From Boesenbergia rotunda (Eukaryota; Streptophyta; Magnoliopsida; Zingiberales; Zingiberaceae), in contig JAGFNQ010000297.1 in assembly GCA_024364735.1 (NCBI GenBank), forward strand, positions 775,191 through 839,190: a stretch of DNA of 64,000 nucleotides, given 5' to 3'. The notes beneath the pieces were generated by a model, which was given only the letters and a program-made list of their open reading frames with translations, had not been told where the DNA came from and did no database searches. Position numbers and translations under genes: made by a program. This document shows, piece by piece, positions 55,971 to 64,000 of this stretch (position 1 is its first letter; the number at the start of each line of letters is the position of its first letter).

Positions 55971-57090
55971 TGTTGGAACCCGGATGGCTAGAGAGGGGGG
56001 GGGTGAATATAGCCAATCACTTGGACTTAGACACTAATCGAAATTCTGCACTCAGAGTTGTTAGTAGCACAGCGGAAGTAGCAAGAACAGAGTAAACAGA
56101 AATTCAGAAAACAAAAGAAAACAACACCACTAGCAAGATCGCTAACAAGGAGGGTTTACAAGGTTCGGGGATAACTTGCCCCTACTCCTTGGTGTGCCCT
56201 TAAGGTGGGCGATCCCTTGATCGTCGGCAGATCAAGCCCCGGTTATCACCGGATAGAAAGCAACCTCCTTCTCGGTGGAGAAACCTCTCCACAGCGTTTC
56301 AATCACAGATTTAAGTTTAAGCACAATGAAACAACAAGAAAGATCTTACTTAGCACTTAGCAAAGACAAGAACACTGCAAGCTTTCCCGAGCTCCACCCA
56401 GCGGCTATCTCACGCAAGAAACCCTTCCTCGTGTCTTCCCGCTGTCGGACTCCAAGCTTTTTATTCTCTCATTCAAGCGCTCAAGTAATGGATGATTGCT
56501 TCAAGTTTGCAGTAGCTTGCTCAAGATGATTAAAATTCAGAACACGCAAGCTAGATGTGGAGAACACAAGGCGCAGCAAGAACTCAGTTCGCAAAACACA
56601 TGAACTCAACCTCTGCTTCAACGAAGCCTTCTTCTGCCCTTTTGTTTCTCCACCCAGCATCAAGTGATAGCATCTCCTACAGCCTCCAGCTGCTTCTCTG
56701 CCAACGCCAGCTACCACTGAGCCCTCCCTGGACTTCTTGAGCTCCCCTCAGCCAAGCTCCAGTCAGCAGCTCCAGTTTGCAGCTCCGGCCGTTGCAACCT
56801 GAGATGGAAAACGGACAAACCTGCTCCAAGGAAAGCCTCCATTGACTTCTCCTTGAGTGTTTGAATCCTCCCCTATCATCTCCAGCTTAATCAGAGTGTT
56901 AGAGCAGCATATCAAACAGCAAATTATATATTAGACGTTAAGCGCAGAGAATCGGATACGTTCAGACGCGGTCAGAGCACTTGACAGTGCAATTTGAATT
57001 AAAGTGATCGGTCACCAGACCGATCAGAGCACCTCCTGATCGGTCACCAGACCGATCAGGCTAGGTCCAGACTGATCAGGCTCCGTCCTG
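55971..57090 (-). repeat. Partial family A-like LTR, inverted
   Basis: In minus sense it ends GGGTTCCAACA at 55971. It has the U5 with CTTGATC/GATCAAG (56213-56235) and reaches the start of the GATCGGTC array (57006-57085), where it is cut. The hairpin array and U3 start are missing. The adjoining gypsy coding sequence begins at once. Confidence 0.78.
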
Positions 57091-57093
57091 ATT

Positions 57094-57999
57094 GCACTTA
57101 GCCGGAAGTCGAGTGCCACCTTGATGTCTATACGTATGTTACCCCAACCACTTGAAGGAGAAATGATGAATTTTGGAATTGAGGTTATCACCGGACGGCT
57201 TTCCACCATAACAGTATCACCCACCCTGTTTGAGGACATATTGGAAAAACAAAATGGTGATCTAAGTCTACAGAGAATAAAACGGGAGATCCTTGAAGGA
57301 AAGGGAATTGGTTTTCATATCGCCAACGGGGGGGTACTCTACCTTAGGGATCGTCTATGTATTCCTAATGATCCGGAGCTTCGAAAGGAAATACTGGAAG
57401 AAGCTCACGGAACCCCTTACTCGATGCATCCAGGATCCACCAAGATGTATCAAGACCTGAAGGAAAAGTTTTGGTGGTCCGGGATGAAGGGGGATGTGGC
57501 TCAGCATGTTAGTACTTGCATGACTTGCCAGCAAGTAAAAGCAGAACACCAGCGACCCGGAGGAGTTTTGCAGCCGCTCGCAATTCCAGAGTGGAAATGG
57601 GAAGACATCTCTATGGACTTTATTTCAGGACTTCCCAGGACTACGAATGGATATGATGCAATTTGGGTAATTGTGGACAGACTGACGAAGTCTGCTCACT
57701 TTCTGGCATACGAGTTAGAGCTGCCTCCAGAGATGTTAGCTATCCATAACGTATTCCATGTGTCCCTACTTATAAAGTGTATCCCAAATATGGACCAAGT
57801 GATCGAGCCGCAGACAGTGCAAGTGCAAGAGGACCTAAGTTATGAGAGCAGACCCATCCAGATTTTGGATAGGGAGGTCAAGAAGCTGAGGAGTAAGGAG
57901 GTACCCTTAGTCAAAGTCTTATGGCAAAGCCAGCGGTTCGAGGATGCTACCTGGGAACGCGAGGACGAGATGAGGCGCAAGTACCCGGAGTTGTTCTAA
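57094..57999 (+). pseudogene. pol: Tekay/Del-like gypsy pol fragment with deleted integrase core
   Basis: It starts in the RNase H end (ALSRKSSATLMS) and continues through the integrase H2C2 zinc finger (HPGSTKMYQDL, CMTCQQVKAEHQRPGG) to the first catalytic Asp (ISMDFISGLP). It then jumps in frame from TKSAHFLAY to ELPPEMLAIHNVFHVSLL, missing the segment (roughly 200 residues) that carries the second Asp and the Glu. The end has the VLDREVKKLRSKEVPLVKV-like region and an aromatic ATWEREDEMRRKYPELF segment in chromodomain position. It is truncated on the left by the inverted LTR. The protein would not be catalytic. Confidence 0.85.
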
Positions 58000-58510
58000 G
58001 TTCGAGGACGAACTTTCACGAGGTATGGGGGATTGAAACGACCCGGAAAATTCTCTTAATATTTCCTTAAAATATTGAGCATGTCTAGATAATTTTCCGA
58101 GGAACCTAGAAATATTAATGCGAACTTTGGTCTAGAAAATCCATGTTTTCTCATTTAAATTGAGAAAACTAAGTACTAATGGGCCTTATGTGGGCTTTTT
58201 AGTACCATGATTGTAAGTGGATTTTAGGTAATAATTAGTATAAATATAAATAGGATTTAATTAGGCATATTAGTATGATTATGGGTAAGTCTTAGCCTAA
58301 TTGTTCCTATTTTAATAGAGAAATTAGGTACTAATGAGCTTTAAATGGGCTCCAAAAATGGGTATTAATTAGGTAAAATTAATATAAATATAAAAGAATT
58401 TTATTTAGGAATATTAGCATAATTATGGGTGATTTTAGGGGGATTTTCGGAATTTAGGAAAAATAAAAATAAAAAAATAAATAAAATAAAAATAAAATAA
58501 AAAATAAATA

Positions 58511-58580
58511 TGTATGAGCCAAGGATTGAACCTTGGACCTCTTGTACAACCATATATGCTTTAACCAACTCATCTAGTAA
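58511..58580 (-). other. tRNA-like relic inside the Tekay-like LTR
   Basis: The minus strand has an A-box-like GATGAGTTGGTTAAAGC and a B-box-like GGTTCAATCC with a CAAGG/CCTTG stem, at tRNA-like spacing with a possible anticodon arm around GGTTGTACAAG. The T loop is one base short and no acceptor stem is convincing. It may be a tRNA pseudogene or a tRNA-derived SINE head. Confidence 0.35.
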
Positions 58581-59864
58581 GGGAATGTTATGAGGGAATG
58601 AAGTGGATATTGGTTAAGGCTTAGAAGAAGATGAAGGGTCATGGAGAGACTCTTTATTTGCCTCCTTGATGAGTTATAAAGAGGGGGGTTTGGGAGTTAC
58701 TTCTTCCTTTCATTACTTTGCATTTTCTTCCTCCTCCTCCCCTCATCCTAGCCGAACACCAAAGGAAGGGTTCTCCCTTGGAAAAGCTCCACAAGAGGTC
58801 TCATCTCCAAGATCTAGGTTCCTTCCAAGACAACAAGGGCAAGGAGGGATCAAGGGTCAAGAGCTCTACAAGTTCCTTCTCTTTTAAGGTCTAAAAATCA
58901 AGAAATTCCAAAGTAAGACTCCCTCACCTGTGGTATATTTGTTCTTTATGATTTTCTATGATTTTTAGCATATTATAAAGGTTGGTTTGAGATTTTAAGT
59001 TGGAAAAGAAAGAAACCAAGAATCCTAGCCTAAGGGGGGGTTTCGGCCCTAGGACTTTTGGGTCCATAAGGATGCTATAAATCCTAGTTATGTTTTCTAA
59101 TATGCTCTCATGATGTTTAGAGATTAAATATAATTTTGGGGAATTTTTGGGGTACCCTAGGGTCCCCTAGGGTTTTCGGCCAACCCATGAACTCATGGGT
59201 AGGGTAAAATCCAACCCCCCAAGCCTATGTGTTGTGTATTATCATGATATAAGGGAGATTGAGGGTGACTTATGAGACCTTTTACAAGGCTTTGTGACCC
59301 ACAAGTTTCGGCCAAGGTTTGATGGTAGGACAAAAGTTAGGCCTTTCCCCAAGTAAGGGCTCTAATGGCCCTTATAGTATGGTATGGTTGATGTTAATGG
59401 ATGATTGGGGATTTTAATGGAATTTTTCCATTTACCCATGCCCTAACAAGATTCGGCCAGCCCTAGGAAGGAGGGTTAAGGGTTAGGGTTAACCCTAATC
59501 ATGAGGCCTAAGGGCTTCCTATGGTCTTATAGGTAATGTATGTATGTTCCTTTACCTTGTGCTATCTTATATGCTTATGGAAATGATGGGAACCTTCCAT
59601 GTAGGTTTCAGTCAAGGCCATGTAAATAGGGTTTGGTGGAGTTAAGGTTCAAAGAATGATGATTTATGCTTATTATGAAGTATATATGTAGGTTCAAGTA
59701 TGTGGTAGGAATTTAAGTTACCTATAACCCTAATTTTAAGCACCATGTTTATGTTTGTATGCTTATGATTGGATGCCATGCTTAATAGGGTATTTATGAA
59801 TGTCTTATGTTCCATGTCATGCACTTAGATAGTAGGTAACATGTTTATGGAAGTCCTACCTATA

Positions 59865-61025
59865 TATGCTTATGTTATGTTAAGAACCATGTCATGTTAT
59901 ATGCTTATGTTATGTTAAGAACCCCGCCATGTTATATGCTTATGTTATGTTAAGAACCCTACTATGTTATATGCTCAGGTTATGTTAAGAACCATGTTAT
60001 GTTTATGATAAGAATGATACCATGATAAGCATGTTAGGTTTATGATAAGAATGATGCATACCATGTTTTATATATGAAGATGTATGCCATGTTAATAAAT
60101 AATGATGCATACCATGTTATGAATAATGATGCATGCCATGTTTATAAAGAAAGATAATGCTCATGCCTTCCAGACATCATGATGGACAAGCATGTTTTAA
60201 GTCATGCTTCATGTAACAAGTTATGCCATGTTTGAATATGCCATGAATGTCTTATGAATGATGAAGCATGTAAAGTATTTTACTTTTTGAATGGGGCTTG
60301 TACCGGACCGAAGTATGGGTCCAAGGGATGGGCACCTTAAGAACGCCCCGGTTCTGGACTACCGAAGCTGTCCACGGTTTTGGCACTACCGAAGCTGTGC
60401 AACAGGGATGGGCACCTTAAGAACGCCCCAGTTCGAGGACTACCGACTATGCTGTCCTTACCCTAGTAGGTCGAGGCTAGCTACCTTGTATTTACTTAGG
60501 GATGCGCGCCATGATGTATGTATGTGGTACAAGTCGGGGACCCCAACAATGTGATGATTATGTTTAAGTATTTAAAAGTATGTTTTTAAAAGTTAGGCAT
60601 CTATATATATATATATATATACATTTGCATTCCACCCACGCATTCATTCATGTTATGCATTATGCTATGATGATGATGTCTTATGCTTATGATTCATGTT
60701 AAGAAATGGGTATGATAGTAAATGATTTATGCCATGATTATGTTAAGGAAATGCCCATATGCTATAATGGAAAATATGCCATGATATGCTAGATAGGTTG
60801 GTCTATACCTTATGTTTATGTTTATACCATATTCCATGTCATGTTAAGAATGTCTAATGATGGATATGTTTATACCATGTTTTATGCCATGAAAGGAATG
60901 TTTAGTTATGTCTATGCTTATGTTTATGCTTTATGCCATGATAAAAAAATGTTTAATTAGGTTTATGCTTATGTTTATGCTTTATGCCATGATAGGAATG
61001 TTTAGTTATGTTTATGGTTATGCCA
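59865..61025 (+). repeat. Degenerate ATGTTATG/TTATGCC tandem repeats
   Basis: About four copies of a 39-40-bp unit containing ATGCTTATGTTATGTTAAGA lie at 59865-59999. A longer unit around ATGCTTTATGCCATGATA repeats in 60880-61020. Confidence 0.65.
60602..60621. repeat. (TA)n microsatellite
   Basis: About ten TA units inside the Tekay-like LTR. Confidence 0.9.
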
Positions 61026-61537
61026 TGTATCATACCATGTAAAGTTTAAGTAGATTTATGTTTATGCTTCATGTTTAAGACTAAATGATGATTATGTTTC
61101 ATATGATTATGAATGAATGACGAATGGTTTTAGTGAGTAGGAAAGAGTCTTACTAAGCCTGTGTGCTTATAGTCTTCTTTCCTTATACCGCAGATCATGC
61201 AAGGGGACAGTGAGGAAGGAGCAGGAGGGCAAGAACAAATGTGTGTGATAGTGACTTGGCCCAGGAAATCATATGTTTACCGTTTATGCTAGAACTTTAC
61301 TTTTGACATCTCTATGCTCGAATAATGACTCATGAAACTTCATGATATGATGTTAAGCATGATAAGATAAGATGTTTAAGTATGAAGTCAATATGTCAAG
61401 TTTCCATGTCACTATGTTACGAATGTTAATAGGGGGCATGTAAGTGTAAAGTTAAAGTTATTCCGCTGCAGTATGATGTTACATGCCCTAAGTATGTTAG
61501 CGTAACACCGCTTTATGAAAAAAAAACGGGCGTTACA

Positions 61538-64000
61538 CTTTGTGTTCACAAGAAGAAACTTAAGGAAAATGAGTTGGTCAGCTTTGGGAAGAATATCTCA
61601 GCACTTATCCATACCATTCCTCAGAAGTGTGAAGACCCAGGGGTATTTACTGTTTCTTGTGAGATAGGGAGCACCATATTCCATGATGCTATGCTAGATT
61701 TAGGAGCTTCCATAAATGTGATGCCCATGTCAGTATTTCAGATGCTCGGCATAGGCCCTTTACAGCCCACTGGTGTGGTGATACAGCTAGCAGACAGGAG
61801 TCAGACCCACCCAGCAGGTATGATTGAAGATGTTTTGGTTAAGGTAAAGGAGCTAATATTTCCTGCGGATTTTTATATTTTGGATATGGAGGGAGATTAC
61901 TCGGCACACCGTTCTCCACTTATCTTAGGCAGACCTTTTCTGAAGACTGCTAGAACAAAGATTGATGTATATGCCGGTACACTTTCTATGGAGATTGGAG
62001 ACACGGTCGTTCAGTTTAGCCTTTTTGATGCTATGAAGCATCCGAGAGAGGACCACTCTTTCATGAGCATGGACATTCTTGAGGAGCTGGCGCAGACAGA
62101 GTTAGAGGCTGAGGGATTTCTGGAGGATTTTTCTGGAGGAGCTATTGATTCAGAGGAGGCTGAGAGAGTACTTACTGCTGTGACTGAGGATTTTTCAGAA
62201 GACATTTCAGATGCATTTCCAGCTGGAGAAGTTTTTCTAGGTGTAGGGGATTGCACAGAGCCCCAAGGATCACCTATTTTTCTTCATATTCAAAGTGTAG
62301 GGGATTGCACTAAGCCCCAGGGACCACTTATTTCTACTGAAGAAGACCAGAGTGAACTGAAGCCATTACCAGGTCATTTGAAGTATGCGTACCTAGGAGA
62401 GGAGCAGACTTTCCCTGTGATTATTGCACAGCATTTGGATTCAGAACAAGAAGAAAAATTATTGCAAGTCCTGAGGCACTACAAAAAGGCAATTGGGTGG
62501 ACTTTATCAGATATACCAGGTATCAGTCTAGCTATTTGCATGCACAGGATATTTTTGGAAGATAATGTCAAGCCTATGAGGCAACCACAAAGGAGACTCA
62601 ACCCACTTATTTTGGATGTTGTAAAGAAAGAGGTGACTCGACTTCTACAAGCAGGTATCATTTACCCTATTTCTGACAGTCAGTGGGTTAGTCCTATTCA
62701 CGTGGTGCCCAAGAAATCTGGAGTGACCGTGGTGGCGGATGAAAGCAATGAGTTAGTGCCCACCAGAGTTAAGAATTCCTGGAGAGTCTGCATTGATTAC
62801 AGGAAGCTCAACAAGGTCACAAGGAAAGATCACTTCCCTCTACCCTTCATTGATCAGATGCTTGAGAGACTAGCAGGGAAGTCGCACTATTGTTTCTTGG
62901 ACGGATTTTCAGGCTATTTTCAAATTTGCATAGATCCAGAGGACCAGGAGAAGACCACCTTCACTTGCCCCTTTGGCACTTTCGCCTACAGACATATGCC
63001 CTTCGGACTCTGCAACGCACCCGGTACCTTTCAGAGATGTATGGAGAGTATATTTGGTGAGTTGCTAGAGGACTGTATGGAGGTATTCATGGATGATTTT
63101 TCAGTTTATGGCACGTCTTTTGATTCATTTTTGAATAACTCTTCTAGGGGTTTACATCGTTGTATTGAAACTAACCTTGTTCTTAATTTTGAGAAATGCC
63201 ACTTTATGGTAGAGCACGGGATTGTACTTGGACACATAGTCACTCAGAAAGGTATTGAGGTAGATCCTGCTAAAATCAGTGTTATTTCTTCTTTATCTTA
63301 TCCCGTATGCGTACGGGATGTTCATGCTTTTCTTGGACATGCAGGATTTTACCGCAGATTTATTAGAGACTTCAACTTGATTGCTCGACCCGTGACACGA
63401 CTGTTGCAGAAGGATGTTGAGTTTCATTTTGATGAAAAATGCAAAGAAGCTTTTCATAGACTCAGGGAGGCTCTTACCTCAGCACCTATTATTACATCAC
63501 CTGACTGGACTTTACCGTTTGAATTAATGTGTGATGCTTCTAATTTTGCAGTGGGAGCTGTTTTAGCACAGAGGGTAGATGGAGCACCACATGTCATTTG
63601 CTACGCCTCCAAAACCCTAGATGCCGCCCAAGCCAACTACACCACGACTGAAAAGGAGCTTCTTGCCATTGTTTTTGCTTTAGATAGATTCAGATTTTAT
63701 TTATTATGCTCACATGTGATTATTTTTTCTGATCATGCAGCTCTCAAATATCTGTTGAAAAAGCCTGATGCAAAACCTAGATTGATCAGATGGATGCTCC
63801 TACTCCAAGAATTCGACCTGGAGATCAGAGATAGAAGTGGAAAAGAGAACTCAGTTGCAGATCATTTGAGCATACTTGAAGGAGATGGATCTCCTACCAC
63901 CATTGATGATGACTTCAGAGATGAGCACTTGATCTCAGTGCATGGTGAGACCCCGTGGTATGCAGACCTAGTTAACTTTCTTGTTGCACATGTATTTCCA
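61538..64000 (+). CDS. pol: Athila-type gypsy pol: protease, RT, RNase H (partial both ends)
   Basis: One frame of 821 codons with no stop, running off the window. It begins at the Tekay LTR junction with no start codon of its own. Aspartic protease (LDLGASINVMP, Asp at residue 54; LILGRPFL), then an acidic linker with the GVGDCT(E/K)PQG motif twice. RT follows (WRVCIDYRKLN, FSGYFQI, FGLCNAPGTFQRCM, active site FMDDFSVYG with Asp at residues 519-520), then RNase H (MCDASNFAVGAVLAQ, YTTTEKELLAIVFA, FSDHAALKYLL). The FMDDFSVYG motif suits the Athila clade. Integrase, if present, lies outside. It is apparently intact in this part; the 5' end is lost behind the Tekay insertion. Confidence 0.9.

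Larger units (their letters stand above)
58034..61537 (+). repeat. Tekay/Del-like 3' LTR
   Basis: 3.5 kb, from TGAAACGACCCGG after the purine tract TATGGGGGA to CGGGCGTTACA. The second T of the usual TGTAACG start appears changed to A. It contains an A/T-rich stretch (58459-58508), a tRNA-like relic, ATGTTATG-type tandem repeats, a (TA)n run, and two GGGCACCTTAAGAACGCCCC blocks (60331-60350, 60412-60431, the second with A for G near its end). Confidence 0.82.

Overview
The window is flowering-plant nuclear DNA made almost entirely of nested, broken and rearranged LTR retrotransposons. I see no convincing host single-copy gene. The evidence is plant-type Ty1/copia and Ty3/gypsy proteins, primer-binding sites matching plant initiator tRNA-Met and tRNA-Asp, and 5-bp target-site logic. 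The species cannot be named from the sequence; a large, repeat-rich (perhaps monocot) genome is only a guess. Two single N bases (27746 and 50393) sit at abrupt joins and look like gap placeholders.

Layout. (1) 1-5778, minus strand: a non-autonomous Athila/Tat-like gypsy element with a 2.9-kb LTR, a tRNA-Asp PBS and one glutamine-rich/acidic ORF carrying 27-residue tandem repeats where gag-pol would be. (2) 5779-20047: Copia copy 1, LTR-truncated at both ends, gag-deleted and stop-ridden. It is split at its RT/RNase H region by element X (10745-18982, minus, target duplication GGCCC). X is a SIRE-like element with a full gag but no pol; in place of pol it carries a second gene with its own TATA promoter, an apparent 78-nt intron and similarity to the plant transposon protein domain. 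(3) 20048-33068: a tandem LTR-gag-LTR-[gap]-gag-LTR array of gag-only SIRE-like elements (family A). (4) 33069-33988: a piece of an X-like LTR. (5) 33989-40750: a related gag-only element (family B) whose Gag has lost its zinc knuckle. (6) 40751-43903: a third SIRE-like LTR piece (C), a decayed SIRE-type pol fragment and another X-type LTR. (7) 43904-55883: Copia copy 2, with both LTRs and an apparently intact integrase-RT-RNase H frame, but gag interrupted by a gypsy-like LTR piece and a gap. (8) 55971-57090: an inverted piece of a family-A-like LTR. (9) 57094-61537: the 3' end of a Tekay/Del-like gypsy element with a deleted integrase, plus its 3.5-kb LTR. (10) 61538-64000: an Athila-type protease-RT-RNase H frame, open to the window edge.

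The most interesting signal is in the LTRs of the SIRE-like families. A, B and X share an architecture: a short U3 start, then an array of short hairpins whose two arms change together from unit to unit, then an array of a family-specific palindrome. In X the palindrome array runs up to a TATA box and then R-U5. The palindrome is GATCGGTC-spacer-GACCGATC in A and B, GGGCGCCC in X and CCAGTCGACTGG in C. These elements supply Gag at most, so they presumably depend on autonomous SIRE relatives such as the pol remnant at 41770-42654.
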